Shown here: piece by piece, positions 1 through 7,343 of the stretch
How positions within the stretch are numbered: position 1 is the first letter of the stretch
How the letters are laid out: each line of letters opens with the position of its first letter
Assembly (NCBI GenBank): GCA_001804205.1
Contig: MHFM01000071.1
Location: forward strand, 7,626 to 22,865
Direction: 5' to 3'
DNA length: 15,240 nt
DNA from: Omnitrophica bacterium RIFCSPLOWO2_01_FULL_45_10b
GTDB taxonomy: Bacteria; Omnitrophota; Omnitrophia; Omnitrophales; Danuiimicrobiaceae
Program-made: the position numbers and the translations under genes
Notes under the pieces: model-generated
What the model was told of the DNA's origin: nothing
What the model saw: the letters and a program-made list of their open reading frames with translations, nothing else
The model's database searches: none

Positions 1-889
1 TATCGCCCAATCGATTTGCTGTGGTTTCAAAATCGCGATGAGCACCGCCTAACGGTTCTTTTACCACTTCATCAATGATGCCAAACTCCAAGAGATCATC
101 AGCCGTTAAGCGCAGCACCTGAGCCGCTTCCGGTGAACGCGCATTATCCTTCCATAAAATAGCGGCGCAACCTTCCGGCGAAATCACCGAATAATAGGCA
201 TTTTCCAAAACGATCACATGATCCCCTACGCCAATCCCCAGAGCACCGCCGCTTCCACCTTCCCCGATCACCACAATCACGATTGGAACTTTCAATTCCG
301 ACATTTCTTTTAAATTGTAGGCAATGGCCTCAGCTTGTCCGCGCTCTTCAGCGCCAATGCCAGGATAAGCCCCCGGGGTATCAATAAAGGAAATAATGGG
401 AAGCGAAAACTTCTCAGCAATTCGCATGGTCCGAATCGCCTTCCGATACCCTTCCGGGTGGGCGCTGCCGAAACTACGCATCAGATTCTCTTTCGTATCT
501 CTCCCTTTTTGATGCCCTACCACACAAACGTTCAAATCCCGGAATTGGGCCAAGCCGGTAACAATGGCATGATCATCCGCAAAGTGCCGGTCACCATGAA
601 GTTCCAAAAAGCCTTCCATGAGGTAATGGACATAATCCAAGGTATAGGGCCGGAGAGGATGGCGAGCCACCTGCACGCGCTGCCAGGGGGTAAGATGCTC
701 AAAGACCTTCCGGATTTCTTTTTCCAGCTTTTTCTCAGCACTCTTAATTTCGCCGGAAAGGTCAATCCCCGCTTCATGGCGCGCCCTCATTTCGATGATC
801 GTTTTTTCAAGCCCCAAGATAGGACGCTCGAAAGGGAGGCAGGCGTTGAAAATATCTTTGTCTGTTATTTTGATTTTCTTTTTCTTCAT
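1..889 (-). CDS. accA: Acetyl-CoA carboxylase carboxyltransferase subunit alpha (3' end cut by window edge)
   Basis: This is the alpha subunit of the carboxyltransferase half of acetyl-CoA carboxylase. With AccD it moves the carboxyl group from biotin to acetyl-CoA to give malonyl-CoA, the first committed step of fatty acid synthesis in the cytoplasm. An uninterrupted frame of 296 codons is visible. It includes the N-terminal helical region with LTPWQRVQVARHP near residue 66, DTPGAYPG at 170-177, the glycine-rich GEGGSGGALGIG at 209-220, and SPEGCAAILW at 237-246. The family is usually a little over 300 residues, so only a short C-terminal piece is missing beyond position 1. The ATG at 889 lies 4 bp after the L,D-transpeptidase stop and has no clear Shine-Dalgarno sequence, suggesting translational coupling. 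accD is not adjacent on the visible side. The basic start (MKKKKIKI) is slightly unlike typical AccA. Confidence 0.95.
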   Translation of the reverse strand, partial: MKKKKIKITDKDIFNACLPFERPILGLEKTIIEMRARHEAGIDLSGEIKSAEKKLEKEIRKVFEHLTPWQRVQVARHPLRPYTLDYVHYLMEGFLELHGDRHFADDHAIVTGLAQFRDLNVCVVGHQKGRDTKENLMRSFGSAHPEGYRKAIRTMRIAEKFSLPIISFIDTPGAYPGIGAEERGQAEAIAYNLKEMSELKVPIVIVVIGEGGSGGALGIGVGDHVIVLENAYYSVISPEGCAAILWKDNARSPEAAQVLRLTADDLLEFGIIDEVVKEPLGGAHRDFETTANRLGD

Positions 890-893
890 CGAA

Positions 894-1718
894 TCAACTT
901 ACAATGGAAACGGCTGTGCCAAGAGGGACAACGGTATAAAGTTCTTCGACATCGCGGTTGTACATTCGAAGGCAGCCTTCGCTCGCATTGGTACCGATAG
1001 TTTCAGGAAGTGTTGTGCCGTGAATTCCATAACTTTTCAAAGAAAACCCCAGCCAGCGGGTCCCTAAAATATTATCGGGGCTTCCCGGAGGAAAAACAGC
1101 TCCGGTTTTATACCAAACGGGATTTTCCAATTTCGTAACAATGGTGAAAGATCCTCGCGGCGTCGGATGCCCTTCCTTTCCGCTGGCCATCGGATAAGTC
1201 CTCAGAAGCTCGCCATCTGAAAAAAGCTTGAGCTTATTTTCTGAAACGTCAACCACTATAGAATAAATAGCTTTCGTGATTTTTAACTTCACATCTGTAC
1301 GAATCAAATCGGTAGAGAGCTGATTGCTTTTCTTAATCAAATCCACAGTTGTATGGTGCTTTTTCGCAAGTTTAGAAAGTGAATCCCCTGCTTGGACTGT
1401 ATAGAAGAAGCTATCGGGTGTTTCAATGGGCGAGAAAAGAATTTTCATGTTCAATTTTTCTAAAGTATTTTGAATGACCTGTTTGTCTTTGGCCGGTAAG
1501 TCTTGCTCAATCAAAATTTGATAGTAGGCTTTGGCTTTTAGGAAGGCGCCTTGAGTAAGCAAGCTTTCGATTTCTTCGAGAGAGGATTCTAACTCTGCCT
1601 GTGAAAAAGAAGAGCTCGAATTCGGTAATTGTGAACTTGAAGTTTGAGCAAACGCGGAAAGCGTGCCGGTTGAAATGAAAATACTTATGAGCATCAAATG
1701 TTTCATCATTTGGATCAT
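894..1718 (-). CDS. Exported LysM + YkuD L,D-transpeptidase
   Basis: This is a predicted periplasmic L,D-transpeptidase that would cross-link or modify peptidoglycan stem peptides (family knowledge). With the start at 1718 it has 274 residues. An N-terminal signal peptide (basic start, hydrophobic LMLISIFI, probable cleavage after AFA) is followed by a Ser-rich linker and a helical region. A LysM repeat follows at about 106-148 (YTVQAGDSLSKLAKKH), then a YkuD catalytic domain at about 152-273. The catalytic signature is present: His233 in YGIHGT and Cys249 in SEGCLRM. The 1718 start was chosen because GAGGG lies 5 nt upstream. A longer frame opens at 1751 and would overlap the preceding gene by 13 bp, but it puts a polar extension before the signal peptide. 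It lies between the DUF212 gene and accA on one strand and is probably co-transcribed with them. Confidence 0.92.
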   Translation of the reverse strand: MIQMMKHLMLISIFISTGTLSAFAQTSSSQLPNSSSSFSQAELESSLEEIESLLTQGAFLKAKAYYQILIEQDLPAKDKQVIQNTLEKLNMKILFSPIETPDSFFYTVQAGDSLSKLAKKHHTTVDLIKKSNQLSTDLIRTDVKLKITKAIYSIVVDVSENKLKLFSDGELLRTYPMASGKEGHPTPRGSFTIVTKLENPVWYKTGAVFPPGSPDNILGTRWLGFSLKSYGIHGTTLPETIGTNASEGCLRMYNRDVEELYTVVPLGTAVSIVS

Positions 1719-1738
1719 CATATCCCTCGAACGCTGAG

Positions 1739-2182
1739 TTACCACATGCATACAAGGAATGAAATCGTAATGCCGAGAAGGGCGCCCATCAAAACTTCAA
1801 CAGGCGTATGCCCCAAAAATTCTTTGAGGTGCTGCTCCGAAAATCTGCCTTGAGCATAAATCTCATCAATCATTCGATTCATCAGAGCGGCCTGCCGGCC
1901 TACCGATCGGCGGACGCTTGCAGCGTCAAACATCGTTACGAGCGCAAACACAAGCGCAAAAAGGAAGAGAATGGAATCAAACCCCGCATAAAGCCCTACC
2001 ACGGTTGCAACCGCCGTGGTTCCCGAAGAATGCGAACTCGGCATGCCGCCTGTATCTAAAATCCAGCGCACATTAAACCGCCTGCGGGCCAATACATTCT
2101 TGGTTACCTTAATTGTTTGAGCCGTAACCCACGCTATCGCTACCGCCAAATAGGCCCGGCCTACAGAAAAATGATGTTCCAT
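1739..2182 (-). CDS. Divergent PAP2 family (DUF212, YuiD-like) membrane protein
   Basis: This is a small integral membrane protein of the DUF212/divergent PAP2 family. The family resembles acid phosphatase/phosphatidic acid phosphatase folds, but its substrate is not established. The 147-residue form shows an N-terminal membrane segment (AYLAVAIAWVTAQ), the family signature TGGMPSSHSSGT, two further hydrophobic helices, the FDAASVRRSVGRQA block and the C-terminal LGHTPVEVLMGALLGI segment. The ATG at 2182 is preceded directly by GGTGAT, which can pair with 16S rRNA. Alternatives are an ATG at 2191 and a TTG at 2236. The gene heads the group that continues into the L,D-transpeptidase 20 bp downstream. 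That neighbour suggests an envelope-related role, but this is inference only. Confidence 0.88.
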   Translation of the reverse strand: MEHHFSVGRAYLAVAIAWVTAQTIKVTKNVLARRRFNVRWILDTGGMPSSHSSGTTAVATVVGLYAGFDSILFLFALVFALVTMFDAASVRRSVGRQAALMNRMIDEIYAQGRFSEQHLKEFLGHTPVEVLMGALLGITISFLVCMW

Positions 2183-2394
2183 ATCACCCATCAAATTGGA
2201 TTGTTTTGATGATCCGAGCGAAAGAACGCTTGACAATTAAGAATTATTATTTAAAATAATATAAATTATTATCTTATTGGAATTACTGTTCAGGCAACCA
2301 AAGCGTGATATTATAACCGCCAGAACCAAAAAGGCAAGCGCGTTTGCCTCCCGCCAAGCGTATCGAAACACCTTAACTTATTACTTTAAAACCT
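2183..2394. promoter_or_regulatory. Divergent intergenic region with weak promoter candidates
   Basis: This AT-rich stretch separates the minus-strand DUF212 gene from the plus-strand comM-like gene, so it should carry promoters for both. On the minus strand TTGCCT (2297-2292) is followed after 18 bp by GATAAT (2273-2268), a reasonable -35/-10 pair. On the plus strand TTGACA (2230-2235) is a perfect -35, but the best -10 (AATAAT, 2255-2260) is 19 bp away. An isolated TATTAT lies at 2309-2314. A small hairpin, AGGCAA/TTGCCT, spans 2332-2349. No Shine-Dalgarno sequence precedes the GTG at 2395. All of these assignments are weak. Confidence 0.25.
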
Positions 2395-3927
2395 GTGCTC
2401 TCAAGAATTTGCAGTGCTACCTGTTTGGGTATCGACGCCTACCTCGTCGAAATTGAAGTCGACGTCGCCAATGGTCTGCCCCAAGTGGCCATTGTCGGCC
2501 TTCCGGACCAAGCGGTGCGTGAAAGCAAAGAACGGGTCAAATCAGCGCTCCGCAACAGCGGCTTCTCGATAGCGCCCAAGAAAATTACAATTAATCTGGC
2601 TCCTGCGGATGTTAAAAAGGAAGGCCCAGCTTATGATCTTCCGATCGCGCTGGCCATTTTAGCGGCAAGCGGTTTTTTGAAACAAGATGAGCTTCATAAG
2701 TTTTTGTTTGTAGGCGAACTTGCCTTAGATGGATCGCTTCGTGAAATCAAAGGCGCTTTGCCGGTGGCCCATCTTGCGCGCCGGAAAAATCTTTCTCTCG
2801 TTCTTCCGGAAGCCAATCTTAAAGAAGCCAGGCTTTTAGACAATGCTTCAATTTATACCGCTCGTTCCTTGAAACAAGTTGCCCATTGGCTTAACGGCGA
2901 GGAACCTTTAAGTAAAGTCCCCTATTTGGAAGATGTGATTCATTCGGAAATTTCTTCAAAAGAAGAATTCGATTTCTCTGATGTCAAAGGGCAATTTCAT
3001 GCCAAACGCGCGGCTGAAATTGCGGCAAGCGGTTCTCACAATTTGCTTTTAATTGGCCCTCCAGGCGCTGGGAAAACAATGATTGCAAAGCGCGTTTCAA
3101 GTATTTTGCCTCAACTAAGCCGCTCCGAATATCTTGAGATTGCCAAAATCCACAGCGCGGCCGGCCTCATGTCAAACGGATTGCCTTCTCTTTTCAGGCG
3201 TCCCTTTCGGGCGCCGCATCATACCATTTCTCAAATTGGTTTGGTGGGAGGCGGAAGCGTGCCAAGGCCCGGTGAAATTACGCTTGCACACGGAGGTGTT
3301 TTATTTCTCGATGAATTTCCGGAATTCCGCCGCGATGCCATTGAAGCGTTGAGGGCGCCGATTGAGGAAGGTTGGATCCTCATTTCGCGCGCCAAGATGA
3401 CGTTCTTATTTCCTGCTCAATTTCTCACAATATGTGCCATGAATCCATGTCCGTGCGGATACTTAACCAGCTCAAAACATGCCTGCCGCTGCAGCATGAG
3501 CCAAATTCAAAAATACCATCAGAAAATTTCAGGGCCTATTCTGGACCGAATTGACCTCCATGTGGAAATGCCCGCCATTGAATATCAAGACCTGGTCAGC
3601 CAAATCCCTCAGGAAAGCTCCAATGACATTAGAAAGCGCGTGCTCAGAGCGCGTGAAATTCAGGCCAAACGATTTCCGCGAAGCGTGGGCAAAACCAATG
3701 CGCTCATGGCGGTAAGTGAAATCCGAAAATATTGCACTCCGACGGAATCCGGAAAAAAATTGCTTGAGCAAGCGATGAAAGAATTGGGGCTTTCTGCGCG
3801 TGGATATCACAAAATTCTCAAAATTTCCCGCACGATTTCGGATTTAACAGAATCTGAAACCATCCAAGAAGAGCATATCGCTGAAGCCATCCAGTACCGC
3901 TCCCTCGACCGCAACTGGTTTGGGTAA
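2395..3927 (+). CDS. comM: ComM/YifB family Mg-chelatase-like AAA+ ATPase
   Basis: This 510-residue protein has the usual length of the ComM/YifB family. ComM in naturally competent bacteria is a hexameric helicase that promotes branch migration during integration of transformed DNA; the family is also common in bacteria not known to be competent. The N-terminal ChlI-like domain (about 1-190) has the signatures LVEIEVDVANGLP and VGLPDQAVRESKERV. The AAA+ core has Walker A GPPGAGKT at 221-228, Walker B VLFLDE at 302-307, sensor MNP at 349-351 and arginine-finger region ILDRID near 382-387. A four-cysteine knuckle, CPC at 352-354 and CRC at 364-366, probably binds zinc. The start is a GTG; no ATG is available close by and the N-terminus MLSRICSATCLGIDAYLVE matches family starts. 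There is no Shine-Dalgarno sequence. The ORF6N gene follows after 23 bp. Confidence 0.93.
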   Translation: MLSRICSATCLGIDAYLVEIEVDVANGLPQVAIVGLPDQAVRESKERVKSALRNSGFSIAPKKITINLAPADVKKEGPAYDLPIALAILAASGFLKQDELHKFLFVGELALDGSLREIKGALPVAHLARRKNLSLVLPEANLKEARLLDNASIYTARSLKQVAHWLNGEEPLSKVPYLEDVIHSEISSKEEFDFSDVKGQFHAKRAAEIAASGSHNLLLIGPPGAGKTMIAKRVSSILPQLSRSEYLEIAKIHSAAGLMSNGLPSLFRRPFRAPHHTISQIGLVGGGSVPRPGEITLAHGGVLFLDEFPEFRRDAIEALRAPIEEGWILISRAKMTFLFPAQFLTICAMNPCPCGYLTSSKHACRCSMSQIQKYHQKISGPILDRIDLHVEMPAIEYQDLVSQIPQESSNDIRKRVLRAREIQAKRFPRSVGKTNALMAVSEIRKYCTPTESGKKLLEQAMKELGLSARGYHKILKISRTISDLTESETIQEEHIAEAIQYRSLDRNWFG

Positions 3928-3950
3928 AAAACGAAGGGAAATATAAGGCG

Positions 3951-4472
3951 ATGACCAAAAAAATAAAACTAAAGGCATTAGTCCCTAATGCGGTAATTCA
4001 AAACAAGATTCTATTTCTTCGCGGGAAGAAAGTGATGCTGGATAGCGCTTTGGCGGAATTATACGGAGTTGAAACTAAGCATTTAACTCGTCAAGTCCGG
4101 CGTAACAGAAGTAGGTTTCCTGCGGATTTTCTCTTAGTTCTTACACGAGGAGAGGTTGCAAACTTGAAGTGCCATTTTGGCACTTCAAGTTGGGGAGGCG
4201 TACGCAAGCCTCCATTCGCTTTCACAGAACACGGAATCTTGATGCTTTCGAGCATTCTAAATAGTGAGAGAGCTATTCAAGTGAACATCCAGATTATGAG
4301 AACGTTTACGAAACTGCGTGAATTAATGATTGAACACCGGGACCTGAGACAAAAAATAGAAGAAATGGAAGAAAAATACGATTACCAATTCAAAGCGGTC
4401 TTTAAAGCCATCAAGAAATTGATCGAACCGCAACAAAAATCAAAAAAGCAGATTGGATTTCGCTCACAATGA
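3951..4472 (+). CDS. ORF6N domain-containing DNA-binding protein
   Basis: The 173-residue protein has an N-terminal ORF6N domain, a KilA-N-associated DNA-binding domain found in phages, mobile elements and many free-living bacterial genomes. Diagnostic blocks are LRGKKVMLDSALAELYGVET (about 24-43), RNRSRFPADFLLVLTRGEV (about 51-69), TSSWGGVRKPPFAFTEHGIL (about 78-97) and LNSERAIQVNIQIMRTF. A charged, probably coiled-coil C-terminus follows (RELMIEHRDLRQKIEEMEE). Its target and role are unknown; a regulator or a remnant of mobile DNA are both possible. It sits 23 bp after comM on the same strand and could be co-transcribed. AAGG lies just before the ATG, with a further GAAGGG about 12 nt upstream. 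The last 62 bp overlap the end of the convergent SGNH hydrolase gene. A perfect 14-bp palindrome lies inside the coding sequence. Confidence 0.88.
   Translation: MTKKIKLKALVPNAVIQNKILFLRGKKVMLDSALAELYGVETKHLTRQVRRNRSRFPADFLLVLTRGEVANLKCHFGTSSWGGVRKPPFAFTEHGILMLSSILNSERAIQVNIQIMRTFTKLRELMIEHRDLRQKIEEMEEKYDYQFKAVFKAIKKLIEPQQKSKKQIGFRSQ
4161..4191. repeat. Perfect 14-bp inverted repeat inside the ORF6N gene
   Basis: AACTTGAAGTGCCA at 4161-4174 and its exact reverse complement TGGCACTTCAAGTT at 4178-4191 are separated by only three T residues. As RNA it would form a long stem with a tight loop. It encodes part of NLKCHFGTSSW, a normally conserved ORF6N segment, so it is not an added insertion. 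There is no U-run after it, so a simple terminator is unlikely. It might be an operator or an RNA structure affecting expression of this gene; the function is unproven. Confidence 0.8.
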
Positions 4473-6069
4473 AAGAAGGAGAATGAATTAATTTTCTGTG
4501 GGAAATGTTCTTGAAGGCGGTTGCAATGTCCGGTTGAGCCTTAAAAATTTCTTCAAGGCTGGAAGGATCAAGTTGTTCCAGTCTTCGATAAACTTCAAGC
4601 GCTTTCTTCTTCTCTCCCATCATCCAATAGGTCCAAGCCAGATAACGAAGCGCGCGCGGGTTGTGCGGCTCTATTTCAAGCGCATGCTTGGCAAAACGAA
4701 TTTTGTTTTCAAACCGAGTCCCGAAATAACTGACCATTCTAAGGTCCGCCGAGACTTGCAGATGCTGGCTGACTCCCAATTCTTTTGCAATTTCGTCATA
4801 AGGGCGCGCTCGATCAAATCGCCAATTGCTTTTCGGTGCGATCCAATCCCTTTTCGCTATTTTCTCCGCCATCAGGCGCCCTAAAAGCGAATGTCCCTTA
4901 ATGGACAAATGGACATTGTCTTCAATGATCGGCTCGCCCAAAATACCTCCCGGAGCTTCTGAAACTAAAACTTTTTCAGTATCGATCAACGTTAACTTTC
5001 CCGCACGCGCAAATTCTTCAAGCACTCCTAAAATCTCTTTGGTTGTCCGGACCGGAAGAGCATCATTGTCCCGAGCTTCTTCAAACAATCGGCGGGCCTC
5101 AGCTAAACTCCCTTTTATAAAATAAGCCTGCCCAAGTCGAAATGAAAGATCCGCATAAGTACTGTCAATCGTGTAAGCCTGTGTGTAAAGCTCAACGGCC
5201 TCATTCCAATTGCCCTGAGTTTGTTTTCTCTTGCCTGCTTCATATAAATCTTCCCATTGAGACAACTCTTCAGCGCTGAGTTTTTTCATGTGAACGGAAT
5301 AAGTGGGGGCGAAATCTTTCAAGTTGCAAACTGGCTTAAAGAACAGAATCGGAATTTTATGCTTTTCTCCCAAGGTTAAAATTTGAAGGATGTTTTCCCT
5401 AAAAAAATCAATATTTTCTAAGTAAGACGGGTTGTTTCTTGGAATGAGGTCTTCCAATTTGACGCCGGGAAGAGGCGTTTCAATTACGCTGAATTCAAAC
5501 TTATCTTCAGGCACTGCAGGACCAAACTTCGACCGCCATGCAATCATCCAGCGGTAAACTCCCGAAATGAAATAACTTCTTCGCGTCCAACGATTAAAAC
5601 GAGAACGCGATTTCATTCTCTTGGTTAGAATTTGGTCTTTGCGATTACCCGGTAAAAAGGCGTTATGGCCGACATAAAAAAGCGCCAGATCCGGTTGGTA
5701 AGGAATGGTATCTCTAAAGGCACGGTGCACAAAGTCGCTCCCAGCTCCAAGGCGCGAAAAATCCACAACACGGATCTTGCGATCCGGCAAAAAATCCTTT
5801 AGATAAACCTGAAGCCAACGTGCCGGGCTTGAAACCGGCGAGTAATGGGCTCCTCGCATTGTGGATTCGCCGTATGTAAAAATTCGAAATTCATCCTTTG
5901 GCTTTCTCAGGCTTAAATGTTCATGAATCACAATCCTCTCGATAAAACGTCCGCCGCCGGAAGCGCCAAATAAGCGAAAGACCCCTTCAAAAAAGGCGAA
6001 GAGCAAAAGTGTAGACAGCAAAAGCTGAATAAGATTTTTAATAAAATTTCTTTTAAAAAAATTAATCAT
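4411..6069 (-). CDS. Membrane-anchored SGNH/GDSL-like hydrolase with TPR repeats
   Basis: The 552-residue protein has an N-terminal signal anchor (residues about 12-32, LIQLLLSTLLLFAFFEGVF) after a basic start. The catalytic part would therefore face the periplasm. An SGNH-like hydrolase fold is suggested by TYGEST (Ser69 as candidate nucleophile), VGHNAF (Gly134, Asn136) and the distal EDNVHLSIKGH segment with candidate Asp384 and His387. TPR-like helices at about 273-338 lie between the central block and the Asp/His block. A second TPR pair (about 449-503) forms the C-terminus. The family includes acyl esterases acting on polysaccharides or lipids; the substrate here is unknown. No Shine-Dalgarno sequence precedes the ATG. 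The gene is monocistronic as seen, diverges from the PHP gene and overlaps the ORF6N gene tail to tail by 62 bp. Confidence 0.85.
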   Translation of the reverse strand: MINFFKRNFIKNLIQLLLSTLLLFAFFEGVFRLFGASGGGRFIERIVIHEHLSLRKPKDEFRIFTYGESTMRGAHYSPVSSPARWLQVYLKDFLPDRKIRVVDFSRLGAGSDFVHRAFRDTIPYQPDLALFYVGHNAFLPGNRKDQILTKRMKSRSRFNRWTRRSYFISGVYRWMIAWRSKFGPAVPEDKFEFSVIETPLPGVKLEDLIPRNNPSYLENIDFFRENILQILTLGEKHKIPILFFKPVCNLKDFAPTYSVHMKKLSAEELSQWEDLYEAGKRKQTQGNWNEAVELYTQAYTIDSTYADLSFRLGQAYFIKGSLAEARRLFEEARDNDALPVRTTKEILGVLEEFARAGKLTLIDTEKVLVSEAPGGILGEPIIEDNVHLSIKGHSLLGRLMAEKIAKRDWIAPKSNWRFDRARPYDEIAKELGVSQHLQVSADLRMVSYFGTRFENKIRFAKHALEIEPHNPRALRYLAWTYWMMGEKKKALEVYRRLEQLDPSSLEEIFKAQPDIATAFKNISHRKLIHSPSFIVSEIQSAFLIFVAVRSIS

Positions 6070-6093
6070 AAAAACAAGCGGCTAGCTCACAAA

Positions 6094-6160
6094 TGTTTAG
6101 GATATCGTTTAACGGGATTGCGGTTTAAGTTGATTTTGCCGAGGAAGTATATCCTAAACA
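6094..6160. repeat. Short element bounded by a 12-bp perfect inverted repeat
   Basis: TGTTTAGGATAT at 6094-6105 is repeated in exact inverted form, ATATCCTAAACA, at 6149-6160, with 43 bp between. The 67-bp unit lies in the divergent spacer between the SGNH hydrolase and the PHP lipoprotein genes. No clear target-site duplication flanks it. It could be a small palindromic repeat of the genome, a double operator read by both genes, or a mobile-element remnant. Only the inverted repeat itself is certain. Confidence 0.6.
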
Positions 6161-6223
6161 GGAAGAAAAGTCATACTAAAGTAAAATATAGGTAAAATCA
6201 TATCGAAGATTAAAGTCGTGGTG

Positions 6224-6229
6224 TATAAT
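6224..6229 (+). promoter_or_regulatory. Consensus -10 box just before the PHP lipoprotein gene
   Basis: A perfect TATAAT lies 10 bp upstream of the ATG at 6240. No good -35 hexamer stands at the expected distance, and a TG directly precedes the box. If it is used, transcription would begin within a few bases of the start codon. The mRNA would then be leaderless or nearly so, which fits the absence of a Shine-Dalgarno sequence. Confidence 0.4.
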
Positions 6230-6239
6230 ACGTGCATCA

Positions 6240-7343
6240 ATGCGCATCATCTTTTGCAAGAAAAAATGGGGCAGAATTGTATTTTTCCTCATTCTCTCGG
6301 GTTGCACATTTGCTATTCGAACGCCGGTTACTCCTGTCCGTCCTACCGTAAAACCTCATATCTTCCGCGGTGTGTTCCATGCGCACACTCAATATTCACA
6401 TGACTCCAAAGCGTCTCTTGATTTTGTCATCAAAACCGCACGTCAAGCCGATCTCGATTTCGTTGTTGTAACCGATCACAACAACATGAACGGCCTTGAA
6501 CCTTATCGACAGATGAAAGCGCCCGATCGGCCATTGCTAATCTTCGGAACAGAATTCTCCACTTGGCACGAAGGGCATTTAACTGGAATTGGAATCAAAC
6601 AAGCGCCTCCCGATATCGAAAAAACACAAGAAGTTGTTGATCTATTTCACAAGGAAGGTGGCTACGCCGTGATTTCGCATCCTTTATCCCGCCGCAAACC
6701 CTGGCCTACATGGGAACTCAAAGATTTTGATGGTATTGAGGTTTTCACGTTCTCTGATATTTTTTACGCAGACGGCATCGCACTTCTACCTAAAGCGCTT
6801 TTCTTCCCTCCGAAAGTTTTCTTGGAATCTGTGTTGAAGAATCGCTCGTTTCCCGCGCTTCAACTTTGGAGCGATCAATTAAATTCCGGACGCCATATTG
6901 CAGCGTATGGCGCAACCGATGCCCATCTCAAATTTGAATGGCATGGATTGACAATCGAAAATTATCTGCTTCTATTTCAATCCGTTACGACGTACGCCTT
7001 GGCCGATGAATTAAAGGAAGAAAAAATAATCGAAGCGCTCGGGCACGGAAAAAGTTTTATTGCTTTTGAAGTGTGGGGGCTTGCTCAAGACTTCACTTTT
7101 ACCGCATCTCAAGAGGGAGAAAATTTCAAAATGGGCGATACAATCCCTGTGGGTGTACCGGTCACCTTTTCAGTTTCAGCGCCCAAAAAAGCGGAAATCC
7201 GCTTGATTCGTGACGGCCGCGTCATTGAAACGAAAAACGTGAGCGATTTAAAAGTTCAGACAAGCCAGCGCGGGGTTTATCGAGTAGAAGTTTACGAAAA
7301 CGGAACGATTTGGATTATTTCAAATCCAATTTACGTGGAGTGA
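6240..7343 (+). CDS. PHP-domain (CehA/McbA-like) metallohydrolase lipoprotein
   Basis: This 367-residue protein is a predicted exported lipoprotein with a PHP metal-dependent phosphoesterase domain of the CehA/McbA type. The N-terminus has a basic region, hydrophobic IVFFLILSG and a lipobox ending at Cys22. Metal-binding motifs are in the expected order: HAH at 47-49, HD at 54-55, TDH at 78-80, Glu105, ISHP with His147, and ATDAH with Asp227 and His229. A C-terminal beta-sandwich-like segment (about 298-367, FKMGDTIPVGVPVTF through ISNPIYVE) is typical of the family. The likely activity is hydrolysis of phosphoester or similar bonds in the periplasm; the substrate is unknown. The start has no Shine-Dalgarno sequence. 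The stop codon directly abuts the stop of the convergent nuoI with no space for a terminator. Confidence 0.88.
   Translation: MRIIFCKKKWGRIVFFLILSGCTFAIRTPVTPVRPTVKPHIFRGVFHAHTQYSHDSKASLDFVIKTARQADLDFVVVTDHNNMNGLEPYRQMKAPDRPLLIFGTEFSTWHEGHLTGIGIKQAPPDIEKTQEVVDLFHKEGGYAVISHPLSRRKPWPTWELKDFDGIEVFTFSDIFYADGIALLPKALFFPPKVFLESVLKNRSFPALQLWSDQLNSGRHIAAYGATDAHLKFEWHGLTIENYLLLFQSVTTYALADELKEEKIIEALGHGKSFIAFEVWGLAQDFTFTASQEGENFKMGDTIPVGVPVTFSVSAPKKAEIRLIRDGRVIETKNVSDLKVQTSQRGVYRVEVYENGTIWIISNPIYVE

Noticed and set aside
532..777. Impression that accA is frameshifted because a separate minus-strand frame occurs here
   Set aside because: Reading the minus strand from 889 to 1 gives one uninterrupted AccA frame; the shorter frame is a shadow.
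335..1000. 221-codon plus-strand frame opposite accA
   Set aside because: It is antisense to a continuous, well-conserved accA frame and shows no recognisable protein features.
1507..1755. Minus-strand 82-codon frame over the start of the L,D-transpeptidase gene
   Set aside because: It is an out-of-frame shadow with no signal peptide or domain, while the transpeptidase frame has both.
2230..2260. Strong sigma-70 promoter for comM from the perfect TTGACA
   Set aside because: The best -10 is 19 bp away and imperfect, and the TTGACA overlaps a possible longer start of the DUF212 gene; kept only as a weak candidate.
3951..4472. ORF6N gene as proof of a prophage
   Set aside because: No integrase, structural or lysis genes are nearby, and ORF6N proteins are common as solitary chromosomal genes.
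4826..5125. Plus-strand frames opposite the SGNH hydrolase (4498-4884, 4826-5125)
   Set aside because: They are shadows of a longer frame with clear catalytic and TPR motifs.
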